From Ahaetulla prasina (taxonomy: Eukaryota > Chordata > Lepidosauria > Squamata > Colubridae), in assembly GCF_028640845.1 (NCBI RefSeq), contig NC_080543.1:12182858-12246857 (forward strand): DNA of 64,000 nt, given 5' to 3'. Positions 40,311 to 51,664 of the stretch are shown one piece after another. Numbering within the stretch: position 1 is the stretch's first letter; each line of letters starts with the position of its first letter. Under the pieces are notes generated by a model, which made no database searches, had not been told where the DNA came from, and was given only the letters and a program-made list of their open reading frames with translations. The translations under genes and the position numbers were made by a program.

Positions 40311-40960
40311 GCAGAGGGTTCTGCAGAACCTGGACATCCTGCTGGAAACTAGATTCCCTTTGACCATCTATTTATCTTTAATTTGAAAAAAAACCAACCC
40401 ATTCGTTGAGTCAGGAGAGCAAGTAGCTGGATGCCGTAAGGTCTGAGAGAAGCCCCACCGCATACCCCTGTGGCTTTTATTGTATTTTCACATTTTTGGC
40501 AATGTTTGGCTACTGCCCAAAAGCTCCACACGTGCTTAACAAACTGATCTGTCTCTGATCTAGTCTGGCAGGTGATTTCAGCCTGAAGAACCTTTGGAGG
40601 TTTTATCCTTTCAAAAAAGTGCTCGGCTTGAGGTTGTTGCAGCCATTGGCCCTGCTGAGAAACAAGAACCCAATTCGCCTCTCCCCACCCCCACCCCAAA
40701 CCCGTCCTTCGAACTGAGCCAAAAAAAAAAAAAGGAGATAATGAAGCATTGCTGAATAATTCAGCAACATGGTCAGGGAGAACATTGGCACTCTCCACAG
40801 TCAAACACCATCCATCAAAAAGGCAGAGAGGGCAATGCAAGCGGTCATTCTCCATGCCAGGTGCGGCATTTCAGCGAGCCTGACAACAACAAACCTGGCA
40901 AAAGCTAGGAGGGTTTAGCCATCCTCAAGAAAAAAGTCACACAATTTATGGATTCTCACC
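40311..40960. other. Interval without a supported gene
   Basis: A minus-strand frame of 168 codons (40349-40855) is present but shows no domain and contains poly(F) from a poly(A) run. I do not call it a gene. Confidence 0.5.
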
Positions 40961-40964
40961 TCAA

Positions 40965-41420
40965 GCACCTGAAAAATGGCTGAGGGCAGAACGAGAAGCG
41001 AAGGGTGGAAACCAATCAAGGAGAGAACCAATCTAGAACACAGGAGGAGGAGGAGGAGGAGGAAGGGGACGGGGAGCAGGAGTGTGTTAAGGATATAATT
41101 GTAATAGTTCCAGTATCTCAGGGCTTCACCACAAAGAAGAAGGAGTCACATTATTCTCCAACGCACCTGAGGGTAGAACAAGAAGCAATGGGTGGAAACT
41201 AATCAAGGAGAGAAGCAACCTAGAACGAAGGAGAAATTTCCTGACAGTGAGAACAATTAATCAGTGGAACAACTTGCCTCCAGAAATTGTGAATGCCCCA
41301 ATACTGGAAGTTTTTAAGAAGATGTTGGCTAACTATTTGTCTGAAGTGGGTGTAGGGTTTCCTGCCTAAGCAGAGAAGACCTCCAAGGTCCCTTCCAACT
41401 CTGTTATTCTGTTCTGTTCT
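40965..41420 (+). mobile_element. CR1 LINE 3' ends (two overlapping fragments)
   Basis: CR1 ORF2 end words recur ('caatcaaggagagaacc' at about 41017, 'gagagaagcaacctagaac' at about 41209) with a GGA repeat between. It ends 'gacctccaaggtcccttcc'. Confidence 0.8.
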
Positions 41421-41505
41421 GTTCCGTTCTGTTCTGTTCCGTTCTGTTCCATTCCGTTCCATTCTGTTCCATTCTGTTCCATTCTGTTCCATTCCATTCT
41501 ATTTC
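41400..41505 (+). repeat. Pentanucleotide array at CR1 end
   Basis: (TTCTG)n, (TTCCG) and (TTCCA) units interleaved, growing from the CR1 3' end. Confidence 0.9.
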
Positions 41506-41805
41506 TAATTCTAATTCTTTTCCTCGTGATACTCCTATTATTAAGTCATTGTGCCTCCATTACTCCACGAAAGTCTAGATAGGGTATTGTCAAATCTGAA
41601 CCATTTGCATATAATTTGGAAGATTTGCAGTGAAACGCCCGGGGTTTTTGTCTTTCAAAAATGTAATGAGAATATGCTACGTTTGAGTAGGGAAATACTG
41701 CCATGGCGGACATTGTCCAATTATGTCTGTGTCTGCCTTGGTGTTCCTCATCTGTCAATTAGAAAGGCAGAATGTTTTCTTTGCTATTGTCTGTCCTATT
41801 TATTG

Positions 41806-42060
41806 GTTCTCTATTGTGTATTCTCCAGCCTTTCTCTTGTCTCAATGGTTTTGCCTCACTTTTTATTACGGCGGCTTAGATCTAATTTGTCTTGTACAAT
41901 GGAAGGCCTTTCCAGTCACACAAAGTCAGGAAACGTCCTTGATTCCTTCTGATTCTTCATTCTAGTTACAACTTCTCTGTCAAATAAAATTATGGCCACC
42001 CCACGTCTTCTCTCAACAGTGGTTGGGAATGGAGAGAATTTTGAATCTGAACTTCTTTGA
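41806..42060 (-). pseudogene. Possible L1-type endonuclease fragment
   Basis: In the duplicated copy (43687-43872, minus) a frame reads 'VERRRGVAIILFDREVV', which resembles the 'RGVAIL' region of L1 endonucleases. Only a short stretch supports this and no second motif was found. Low confidence. Confidence 0.3.
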
Positions 42061-42142
42061 TATGGAGGTTTCAACCCACAATACAACATTGCAATCTCAA
42101 GTTATTTAAATCTGGAGATGCAGTTCATCAACTACTTGTATA

Positions 42143-42633
42143 TACCCTGTTTCCCCCCAAAATAGAAAAGAATAGAATAGAAAAGAACAGAACAGAACAG
42201 AACAGAACAGAACAACAGAACAGAACAGAACAGAACAGAACAGAACAGAACAGAACAGAACAGAACAGAATAGAATAGAATAGAATAGAATAGAATTTTT
42301 TATTGGCCAAGTGTGATTGGACACACAAGGAATTTGTCTTGGTGCATATGCTCTCAGTGCACATAAAAGAAAAGATACATTCATCAAGGTACAACATTTA
42401 CAACACAAAATAAGACCCAAACGGAAAATAAGCCCTTGCATGATTTTTCAGGAGGCTCATAATATCAGCCCTACTCCAAAATTAAGCCCCAGTTAAGATT
42501 ATCAGCAGACAGAGGCGTTTAGTATTGTATTTTCCCCAAAATAAGACCTAACTGGAAAATAAACCATAATGTGTCTTTTGCAGCCAATATTAATATAAGA
42601 CCCGGTCTTATTTTGGGGGGAACACAGTATAAT
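42143..42633. mobile_element. TIR MITE split by an AATAG-tailed LINE end
   Basis: Inverted ends ccctgtttccccccaaaata and cttattttggggggaacaca, with TA at both edges. The LINE end (minus, about 42158-42405) inserted near the left end brings (AACAG)n/(AATAG)n pentamers. It has a partner copy at 43915-44406. Confidence 0.85.
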
Positions 42634-42801
42634 TCACAAATGGATATATTTATGTTGTATAACTTTCCTTTCATCGATCAGCTTCCATGATCTTCTTCCA
42701 ATATTTCTGGCAAGGTCTACAACGGTATTTCCAAAGTTGTTCTAGTTGTCTTCTTTATCCACTGCTTCCCCAGGAAGACCATATCTCGTTGTCATGTATA
42801 A

Positions 42802-43060
42802 CAGGGGTCCCCAACATCTGGACTGTGGCCCACCACCAGGTCCCAGCCTGTTTGAAACCAGCCACTGCCTGCCACTTGTGCAAGTGAGGGCAAGCACCCT
42901 CTGTTCGTATATGAAGCTCCATTTGTGTGAGTGGACAGCATGCACACACCACTAGCACAAATAGAGCTGTGTGTGCGTGCATGAGTGCGCACGCCACTCA
43001 CCTGCCCCACCTCATCAGAATGCTGGAAAACTGGAAAGCTGGAAAGGTTGAGGAGTGCTG
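42802..43060. mobile_element. hAT element (259 bp)
   Basis: Ends are caggggtccccaacatc and aggttgaggagtgctg. Flanks atgtataa / atctatat (42794-42801 and 43061-43068) match at 6 of 8. The interior holds repeated 'tccatttgtgtgagtgg'-type words. The duplicate copy is at 44575-44833. Confidence 0.75.
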
Positions 43061-43104
43061 ATCTATATCCCTAAAATTTAAATTCCATTTGTTTGCTTCT
43101 ATTT

Positions 43105-43502
43105 CTCTCACTGGGCTTTTTTGCTGTTCCCCAGCCTCCAGAGTCTCCTAGAGAGGCTCTGAAGGCTGGTTACAGAAAAAACACCACTTCCTGTCCAATC
43201 GGAAATTGGCAAACAGGCAGTTTCTGGCCTCCAGAGGGCCTCGGGGGGTGGGGAGGCCATTTTTGCCCTCCCCAGACTCATAGAGAGGCTCTGGAGCCAG
43301 GTGTGAGAGAAAAACGGGCCTTTCCCACCCACCCCCAGGCCCTCCATAGGCCGGAAACAGCTTGTTTCCCTACTTCTAGTAGGCCCAGAAGGCCCAAAAA
43401 TCAGCTGGCCGGCACACACATGTGCGCCAGAGCTGAGCTTGCGTGCCCAATGATATGGCTATGCATGCCACCTGTGGCACACGTGCCTTAGGTTCGCCAT
43501 CA
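43105..43502 (-). mobile_element. hAT element of the CAGTGATGG family
   Basis: The right end (plus strand) is ggttcgccatcatg, the inverse of the family TIR. The left end is diverged. It is followed at 43503 by a CR1 3' end ('ctagatcacctccaaggtc'). A copy lies in unit 2. Confidence 0.7.
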
Positions 43503-43574
43503 TGGGTATAGGGTCTCCTGCTTGAGCAGGAGGTTGGACTAGATCACCTCCAAGGTCCCGTCCAACTCTGATGA

Positions 43575-45347
43575 TGGTTCTCTATTGTGTATTCTCCAGC
43601 CTTTCTCTTGTCTCAATGGTTTTGCCTCACTTTTTATTACGGCGGCTTAGATCTAATTTGTCTTGTACAATGGAAAGCCTTTCCAGTCACACAAAGTCAG
43701 GAAACGTCTTTGATTCCTTCTGATTCTTCATTCTAGTTACAACTTCTCTGTCAAATAAAATTATGGCCACCCCACGTCTTCTCTCAACAGTGGTTGGGAA
43801 TGGAGAGAATTTTGAATCTGAACTTCTTTGATATGGAGGTTTCAACCCACAATACAACATTTGCAATCTCAAGTTATTTAAATCTGGAGATGCAGTTCAT
43901 CAACTACTTGTATATACCCTGTTTCCCCCCAAAATAGAAAAGAATAGAATAGAAAAGAACAGAACAGAACAGAACAGAACAGAACAACAGAACAGAACAG
44001 AACAGAACAGAACAGAACAGAACAGAACAGAACAGAACAGAATAGAATAGAATAGAATAGAATAGAATTTTTTATTGGCCAAGTGTGATTGGACACACAA
44101 GGAATTTGTCTTGGTGCATATGCTCTCAGTGTACATAAAAGAAAAGATACATTCATCAAGGTACAACATTTACAACACAAAATAAGACCCAAACGGAAAA
44201 TAAGCCCTTGCATGATTTTTCAGGAGGCTCATAATATCAGCCCCACTCCAAAATTAAGCCCCAGTTAAGATTATCAGCAGACAGAGGCGTTTAGTATTGT
44301 ATTTCCCCCAAAATAAGACCTAACCGGAAAATAAACCATAATGTGTCTTTTGGAGCCAATATTAATATAAGACCCGGTCTTATTTTGGGGGGGAACACAG
44401 TATAATTCACAAATGGATATATTTATGTTGTATAACTTTCCTTTCATCAATCAGCTTCAATGATCTTCTTTCAATATTTCTGGCAAGGTCTACAACAGTA
44501 TTTCCAAAGTTGTTCTAGTTGTCTTCTTTATCCACTGCTTCCCCAGGAAGACCATATCTCGTTGTCATGTATAACAGGGGTCCCCGACCTCTGGGCTGTG
44601 GCCCACCACCAGGTCCCAGCCTGTTTGAAACCAGCCACTGCCTGCCACTTGTGCAAGTGAGGGCAAGCACCCTCTGTTCGTATATGAAGCTCCATTTGTG
44701 TGAGTGGACAGCATGCACACACCACTCGCACAAATGGAGCTGTGTGTGCGTGCATGAGTGCGCACGCCACTCACCTGCCCCACCTCATCAGAATGCTGGA
44801 AAACTGGAAAGCTGGAAAGGTTGAGGAGTGCTGATCTATATCCCTAAAATTTAAATTCCATTTGTTTGCTTCTATTTCTCTCACTGGGCTTTTTTGCTGT
44901 TCCCCAGCCTCGAGAGTCTCCTAGAGAGGCTCTGAAGGCTGGTTACAGCAAAAAACACCACTTCCTGTCCAACCGGAAATTGGCAAACGGGCAGTTTCTG
45001 GCCTCCAGAGGGCCTCGGGGGGGGGGAGGCCATTTTTACCCTCCCCAGACTCATAGAGAGGCTCTGGAGCCAGGTATGAGAGAAAAACAGGCCTTTCCCA
45101 CCCGCCCCCAGGCCCTCCAATGGCCGGAAACAGCCTGTTTCCCTACTTCTAGTGGGCCCAGAAGGCCAAAAAATCAGCTGGCCGGCACACACATGTGCGC
45201 CAGAGCTGAGCTTGCGTGCCCAGTGATATGGCTACGTGTGCCACCTGTGGCACACGTGCCTTAGGTTCGCCATCATGGGTATAGGGTCTCCTGCTTGAGC
45301 AGGAGGTTGGACTAGATCACCTCCAAGGTCCCGTCCAACTCTGATGA
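43575..45347 (+). repeat. Direct tandem duplication, unit 2 (1773 bp)
   Basis: Second unit of the duplication. It contains counterparts of all elements of unit 1: MITE 43915-44406, LINE end 43930-44180, hAT 44575-44833, hAT about 44878-45275, CR1 end to 45345. Two single-base length differences separate the units. Confidence 0.95.
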
Positions 45348-45548
45348 TGGTGATGATCATGAAAAAAATGGTGAAGAATGTTCGTGGAAAAATATAAGGA
45401 CTCTAAACATCACATGGGAAGATTTGGTTTTGGTTTTGGTTCCACCCCAAACCAACAATATTGAAGATCCCCAGCTGCCCAATATGCTGCATAACACAGG
45501 AGGATCTAATGCTAAATATATATATATTGATGGGAATGATATAATATA

Positions 45549-46290
45549 ATATAACAACAGAGTTGGAAGGGACCTTGGAGGTCTTCTAGTCCAACCCCCT
45601 GCCCAGGCAGGAAACCCTACACCATCTCAGACAGATGGTTATCCAACATTTTCTTAAAAATTTCCAGTGTTGGAGCATTCACAACTTCTGCAGGCAAGTC
45701 ATTCCACTTATTAATTGTTCTAACTGTCAGGAGATTTCTCCTTAGTTTTAAGTTGCTTCTTTCCTTGATCAGTTTCCACCCAATGCTTCTTGTTCTACCC
45801 TCAGGTGCTTTGGAGAACATCCCGACTCCCTCTTCTTTGTGGCAACTCCTGAGATATTGGAACACAGCTATCATGTCTCCCCTAGTCCTTCTTTTTATTA
45901 AACTAGACATACCGAGTTCCTGCAACCGTTCTTCATATGTTTTAGCCTCCAGTCCCCTAATCATCTTTGTTGCTCTTCTCTGCACTCTTTCTAGAGTCTC
46001 AACATCTTTTTACATCGTGGCGACCAAAACTGGATGCAATATTCCAAGTGTGGCCTTACCAAGGCATTATAAAGTGGCACTAACACTTCACGTGATCTTG
46101 GTTCTATCCCTCTGTTTATGCAGCCCAGAACTGTGTTGGCTTTTTTGGCAGCTGCTGCACACTGTTGGCTCATATCTAAATGGTTATCCACTAGGACTCC
46201 AAGATCCCTCTCACAGGTACTACCATTGAGCAAGGTACCACATATACGGTACCTGTGCATTTTGGTTTTTTTGCCTAAATGTAATGATGT
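45549..46290 (-). pseudogene. CR1 LINE ORF2 C-terminal part and 3' end
   Basis: The minus strand codes for the CR1 end: '[18 protein letters not shown]' (near 46220), '[15 protein letters not shown]', 'RRTRGDMIAVFQYL', 'TINKWNDLPAEVVNAP', stop near 45617. The frame shifts near 45990. The 3' end 'tccaaggtcccttccaac' (minus: gttggaagggacc) runs into a TATAT-type tail at 45540. Catalytic parts are missing. Confidence 0.95.
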
Positions 46291-46880
46291 AATTATGTCT
46301 AATAGATGTAATGATGTCTAAGGGCATTACATTAGAAGAAATGATCTGTAAAAATTCTGTATGTCAGATAAATTTCAAACAAAAATGCATGCGGGGAAAT
46401 GCTTCACAAGAGATATAAACCCTTTTGGGTTTGTTTGTTTATTTTTGTCCAGCATCTTAAGCTCAGCCAACTTAGCCAGACATTTTATAAAACTGAGAAA
46501 AACCAATTTTGAGATATTCATAAGAATGAAAAATAGGGAAGCGCCAAAACTGAAACATTAATATTCCTATATGCTATAAAGGACTCAAGTGGAGAAGATG
46601 CAAAAAAAAACAAACCAACAACCCAAAACCAGTCCATTCCATGATTGCAGTTGGTTCAGATGATGGTGATGATGATTTATCAATAATAATATAATATAAA
46701 TAATATAAAATAATATAAATAATATTTTAATTATAAATAATAAAATAATATAAATAAAAAAATAATATTAAAAAGTTATAGAAAATGAGAAGGTGAAGAT
46801 CTTGTGGGACTTTCGAATACAGACGGATCGTCACTTGGAACACAACACACCAGATACCACAGTGGTCGAAAACTGAAACG
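46291..46880. other. AT-rich interval without gene
   Basis: Contains an (AATAT)-like low-complexity block at about 46680-46790. No other feature. Confidence 0.6.
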
Positions 46881-46882
46881 TA

Positions 46883-47290
46883 TAATTTATTGACATCGCG
46901 GGACCAGGATATGCCAGAGTCGAAGAAAAAGAACTGGAAAAAATCATGAACTATCGCGACCTGGCCATCGAAACTACACGGCTATGGATGGAACATGTAA
47001 CAGTGATACCCATTGTCATCGGGGCACTTGGTACCATGTCCAAGAATTTTATAAGATACATCAACAATTTGCAGCTTCCTGCAAAAACACCAGCAGAACT
47101 GCAAAAAACTGCGCTACTCGGGACATCGTACATCTTAAGAAGGTACTTGGTTGATACTAGGACACTGGCAGCAACCTGTATCAACCATTAGCACCAGTCA
47201 ATGATATTTGTGATGCATTTTTGAATGTTCAGTTGACTGAGTTTCATGTTTAATGAGTAAAGTAAATAATAATAATACTCAACAACTGTA
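46883..47290 (+). pseudogene. R4/Dong-like LINE C-terminal remnant, copy 1
   Basis: An open frame 46946-47191 reads 'NYRDLAIETTRLW', 'VIPIVIGALGTMSKNF', 'LQKTALLGTSYILRRYL', the conserved C-terminal block of R4/Dong-type non-LTR retrotransposons. The 3' UTR ends 'gtttcatgtttaatgagtaa' followed by AAT repeats. Dong elements are known to sit in TAA repeats, which fits. Clade name is from memory of the motif and tentative. Confidence 0.6.
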
Positions 47291-47344
47291 GACAAGAAAG
47301 ACAATAAAAGTCTGGCTAGTGGAGACAGCAGTAAATAAATAAAT

Positions 47345-47424
47345 AATTAAATAAATAAAGATAAGATGATAGTTGGACTAGAAGACCTTCAAGGTCCCTT
47401 CCAACTCTACTATTCTTTGTTCTA
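47345..47424 (+). mobile_element. CR1 3' end, short
   Basis: 'ggactagaagaccttcaagg' followed by 'ccaactctactattctttg'. Confidence 0.7.
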
Positions 47425-47845
47425 AAACACAAATACCTGCAAATAGAAATACAACACCTGTGGCAGAAGAAAGCAAAAATAGTACCAATAGTAACAGGTG
47501 CCCTTGGATGCAATCCCAAAACATCTGGAACAACACTTGAACAGCAGTGGCATCGACAAATTCACCATCAGTCAATTGCAAAAGGCAGCTTCACTCCGAA
47601 CAGCTTACATCCTGCAGCCATATTTCAATACCATCAAGCATCCACATCTGCCCATCCCAGGTCCTTGGGAAGGACTTGATAGGTACATTAAAAAATGCCA
47701 AATGCAGTCTGAACATCTGGCTGACTGTGTGACAAACCACAACAACAACAACAACAACAACTCAGTTGTCTGAGTTTCAAGTTTAATGAATAAAGAATAA
47801 TAACAACAACAACAACAACAACAATAATAATAATAATGCCCCTTT
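47425..47845 (+). pseudogene. R4/Dong-like LINE C-terminal remnant, copy 2
   Basis: Related but diverged from the copy at 46883: 'IVPIVTGALGCNPK' in one frame, then after a shift 'IPKHLEQHLNSSGI' and 'LQKAASLRTAYILQ' (47498-47773). The 3' end 'gagtttcaagtttaatgaat' matches copy 1, then AAC/AAT repeats follow. Confidence 0.6.
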
Positions 47846-48200
47846 GTGAGACAATTACAAATGCTTGTGTCGAAAACTCTTTTTTTGTGTGTGAAATGCC
47901 ACTGAGTAATGACCTTTTTGGCAAATATCACTGCCATTTGAAATGCTGAACTTTATATAAATAGCTCCAAAGGCTCTAAGGTACATTATGAGCTGATGCC
48001 CTGCAGGGTTGATGATAGATTTGACACCATCTATTTTTATTAAGTTCCAATCCACTTTTCAAAGAGGAAAAACTCCAGTTCTTGCACCCTCTTATCTCTG
48101 GCAATAAAAACAATTCTTGTCGCTCTGAAGATGTTTAGAAAACAATCTCCTAAGAGCTACTCCTGTACCAAAGACCTACTCCTAAGGCAGTAGATCTTTG
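47846..48200. other. Interval with no recognised feature
   Basis: No supported feature. Confidence 0.5.
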
Positions 48201-48212
48201 GTACTAAACTTT

Positions 48213-48567
48213 TTAAAGGGGTATGGTGGCTCAGCGGCTAAGAGACTGAGCTTGTCGATCGAAAGATCGGCAGTTCGGTGGTTCGAATCCCTAGTGCCGC
48301 ATAACGGGGTGAGCTCCCGTTATTTGTCCCAGCTTCTGCCAACCTAGCAGTTCGAAAACACGTAAAAAATGCAAGTAGAAAAATAGGGACCACCTTTGGC
48401 GGGAAGAGAACAGTGTTCCGTGCACCTTTGGCATTGAGTCATGCCGGCCACATGACCATGGAGACATTTTCGGACAGCGCTGGCTCTTCGGCTTTGAAAC
48501 AGAGATGAGCACCGCCCCCTAGAGTCGGGAAAGACTAGCACATATGTGTGAGGGGAACCTTTACCTT
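48213..48567 (+). mobile_element. Sauria-type SINE with 11-bp target duplication
   Basis: Plus-strand copy, head 'tatggtggctcagcggcta', B-box-like 'ggttcgaatcc', core 'gtcatgccggccacatgacc', tail 'cctagagtcgggaaagact' and (CCTTTA)n. The duplication tactaaacttt lies at 48202-48212 and 48568-48578. Confidence 0.95.
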
Positions 48568-48775
48568 TACTAAACTTTAGGGAAGATCAAGACTAATTTT
48601 ATCTACATGCCTTCATTATTCTCTATTCAGAGACTACACTTCATAGAACCTATAGAGACTATTCTTCTACTCAAGGTCTATAATAGCCCTTTGCAAGTTT
48701 AGTATTTTCCCCTTCCACAACAAAACACTCTTACTCTTAAAATTCTTATTCGAGAGGTAGAATAAAAATGCAATC

Positions 48776-49030
48776 ATCGTCATCATCATCATCATCAAGA
48801 TCTTCATTAAATGACCCCATAATCCCTTGCAGGGTAGAGTCTGTGCAGTTGAATGGAGCCAAGTGTTTATTGGCCGGATGCCCTTCTTGTCACTAATGCG
48901 GAGTTATATCCAGCAGACATATTCTCATCGTGCCCATAGAAAGAAATATCTGCCTCTACCTAGGATAGAACTCCCAAGCCTCCTGATCGTGAGGTGAGAG
49001 CTCCACCTCTAGGTCACCGCAACACTCAAG
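48776..49030 (-). mobile_element. tRNA-SINE with (ATG)n tail (SINE 'E')
   Basis: On the minus strand: tRNA-like head ('gtgacctagaggtggagct'), 'ggccaataaacacttggct', end 'gcaagggattatggggtca' and a GAT-type repeat tail (48776-48800). A plus-strand copy lies at 53056. Confidence 0.75.
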
Positions 49031-49136
49031 AATAAAAATGCAAACAAATGTTATAGATTCAGTCACTGCTGTTCTGGGACATACATTAGATTGATGTAAC
49101 TTGCAGAGTTAAACAGCTGCTTTATGCCTCTAAATA

Positions 49137-49997
49137 CAGATAGTCCCCAAAGTATGACCCACAATTCTGCCCAGCAGAAGTTCACAAAAGGTGATCATAC
49201 GATCCCAAGGACCCTGCAACCATCATAAAGAATGAACCAATTGCCAAGCATCCAAATTATGATCATGTGACCATTGGAATGCTTGCAACAATCATCAGTG
49301 TGAAAATAGAAATAGCATTTAGACTTATATACCACTTTATATATCGAAGGGACGCGGTGGCTCAGGGGCTACAATGTTGAGCTTGTCAATCGAAAGGTCA
49401 GCAGCTCAGCAGTTCGAATCCCAAGTGCTGCCGTGTAACGGGGTGAGCTCCTGTTACTTGTCCCAGCTTCTGCCAACCTAGCAGTTTCGAAAGCACGTAA
49501 AAATGCAAGTAGAAAAAATAGAGACCACCTTTGGTAGGAAGGAAACAGCGTTCCGTGCGCCTTTGGCGTTGAGTCATGCCGGCTACATGACCACGGAGAC
49601 GTCTTTGGACAGCGCTGGCTCTTCGGCTTTGAAACGGAGATGACCACTGCCCCCTAGAGTCGGCAACGACTAGCATGTATATGCGAGGGGAACCTTTACC
49701 TTACCACTTTATACTGATTTAAAGCCCCCTCCGAGAGGTTTACAGAGTCAGCACATTTCCCCCAACAATCTGGGTCCTCATTTTACCCACCTCAGAAGGA
49801 TGGAAGGCTGAGTCAACCTTGACCCTGGTGAGTTTCGAACTGCCAAACTGCATGCAGCCAGCAGTCAGAAGAATTGGCCTGTAGTATCGCATTATAACCA
49901 CTGCATTATAACCACCATGGTCATAAGTCACTTTTTTCAGTGCTGTTGTAACTTTGAACGGTCAGTAAATGAACTGTTGTATGTCAAGAACTACCTG
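49137..49997 (-). mobile_element. Tc/mariner-like MITE with two nested SINEs
   Basis: Ends are cagatagtccccaaag and gtcaagaactacctg, flanked by TA (49135-49136 and 49998-49999). A SINE A (minus, about 49306-49918) lies inside and itself holds a Sauria-type SINE (plus, 49349-49705). Three generations of insertion. Confidence 0.88.
49349..49705 (+). mobile_element. Sauria-type SINE
   Basis: A well preserved copy from 'gggacgcggtggctcagg' to 'ggggaacctttacctt'. 'accactttata' occurs on both sides (about 49330 and 49705) as probable target duplication. Confidence 0.93.
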
Positions 49998-50009
49998 TAC
50001 ATCAACCCT

Positions 50010-51143
50010 AGACAGTATAACAAGTAGGAGGTAATTATGGAAATTCTAATCCAGAACATGGGGCAGGCAACTGGGTTTCTCGTTTCTGGTCTCCAATGAC
50101 TTGCAATGACTCTTCAGGATCTTTTTCTACTTGAAGAAGGGGAACTCATTAGATTTGCAGATGACACCAATCTGGGGGGAACTGCCAACACTTTGGAAGA
50201 TAGATTAAAAATACAGAAGGGTCTTGCCAGACTCGAGCATTGGGCCCTACCCAACAAGATGAAGTTCAATGGTGAGAAAAGTAAGGTCCTGCACTTAGGC
50301 AGGAAAAACCAAATGCATAGGTATAGAATAGGACGTCAAAGGTAGTAATTGTAAAGATGTCCTGGTGGATCACCACTTAAGTATGACCAGCAGTGGGCTG
50401 CAGCTGCCAAAAAAAGTCAATGCATCAATGCATCCAAAGAGGGACGGGATCAAGATCACAAGAAGTGATAATATCACTTTTTATCATACTACCAGTGATG
50501 GGTTTCTACCTGTTCACCCCAGTTCAGGTGAACTGGTAGCAGTGATGGGAGGCTCTGCCCACCTGCCCGGACATCATCACGGATGCTCTGCGCATGCTCA
50601 CAGTTCCAAACCGGTAGCAAAGGTAAGTGAAACCCACTACTGCACACTACTGAGGCTACACCTAGAATACCGCATAACATTCTGACTCAAAAAAGATGTT
50701 GAGGCCCTAGAAAGAATGCAGAGAAGAGTAACAAAGGTGATAAGGAGTCTGGAGGCTAAATCCTAGGAAGAGTAGAGAAAGAAACTATGTATGTTTATCT
50801 GATTGGAGAGAAAACTAAGGGGAGACATGATAGCTGTCTACAGTACTTGAAGGGCTGTCAAAGGGAAGAGGTCATCCATTTTTTTCTCCATAGGGAGGAC
50901 ATGAATCAATGGGTGAAGCTCATCCGAGGGAGATCCAACCTGGAAATACGGTAAGGAGGAATTTCCTGACGTGAGAATGATAAATCAGTGGAAAAGCTTG
51001 CCTCCAGGAGTTGTGGGTCCTCTGTTCCTAGAGGTTTTCAAGAATAGACAACCATTTGACCAAGATGGTATCAGGACTCCTGCCTTGGGCAGGAGGGTGG
51101 GCTAAAAGACCTCCAAGGTCCTTTCCATACCTATGATTCTAAG
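50010..51143 (+). pseudogene. CR1 LINE reverse-transcriptase remnant and 3' end
   Basis: The frame 50106-50345 reads 'ELIRFADDTNLGGTAN' with the catalytic FADD, then '[16 protein letters not shown]'. The rest of ORF2 follows with many frameshifts to the CR1 3' end ('aaaagacctccaaggtcc', near 51110). A hAT MITE interrupts it at 50493. Confidence 0.9.
50493..50642 (+). mobile_element. Short hAT MITE (150 bp)
   Basis: Ends are cagtgatgggtttctacc and gtgaaacccactactg. Target duplication catactac / cacactac (50485-50492 and 50643-50650), 7 of 8. Same subfamily as 3881-4043. Confidence 0.93.
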
Positions 51144-51432
51144 CAGTGGTGGGAACCCCCAGTTTAACAATTGGTTCAGTGATCGTGTGTTTTATTTCAC
51201 TGCACGCGTATGCGCAGTTTGAAGAAGTCTTCACATCTGCATTTCTTTGGAGGAGAAACACAGCTGAGACGTGGCAATCTGCTCTGCCGCACGAATCAGC
51301 TGAGAAGATAAAGGTAGGAAAATAGCGCGGGCAGCCCCATCTGGTCTTCGAGGAGAACCGGTTTGCTCCCAGCTGATCATCGGAACTATTAGTTTGCCCA
51401 AACCGGTCTGAACTGGTAGAATCCCATTCCTG
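51144..51432 (+). mobile_element. hAT element
   Basis: Ends are cagtggtgggaaccccc and agaatcccattcctg. Flanks attctaag / attatgag match at 6 of 8. 'gaaccggtttg' and 'aaaccggtctg' place it in the ACCGGT group. Confidence 0.8.
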
Positions 51433-51664
51433 ATTATGAGATGCTGAAATGCTGAGCATGGAAATACTGACCACTGAGATATGGTCCTTCTTTCAAATAT
51501 ATACTGAGATGTATCCTCTGCATCTGATGGATTAAATGCAAACTTAGTTATTTTTAAACTCATGAATCATGGTTAAAACACATCTCAGTGATTCTGGTGG
51601 GACTAATCAGATCAAGGCTGAGTTTGATTTAAGGTTCTCTATGCAGAAGAAAGATGCTGTAGAA

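Larger units (their letters stand above)
41804..43574 (+). repeat. Direct tandem duplication, unit 1 (1771 bp)
   Basis: Nearly identical to 43575-45347. Both units contain the same TIR MITE, AATAG-tailed LINE end, two hAT elements and CR1 3' end in the same order. The word tggt occurs at all three boundaries (41804, 43575 and 45348). By eye the two units differ at roughly 2 percent of positions. Confidence 0.95.

Noticed and set aside
40349..40855. 168-codon minus-strand frame
   Set aside because: No domain, poly(F) from a poly(A) run, and no supporting splice or codon evidence.
42106..44213. Paired 111-codon frames at 42106 and 43878 as a duplicated gene
   Set aside because: They cross (AACAG)n/(AATAG)n tails of a LINE end inside the tandem duplication and contain long CSVLF repeats.
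48213..48310. tRNA-like sequence with a B-box word
   Set aside because: It is the head of a Sauria-type SINE followed by the SINE body and flanked by a target duplication. It does not fold as a functional tRNA gene by eye. The same holds for the other SINE heads.
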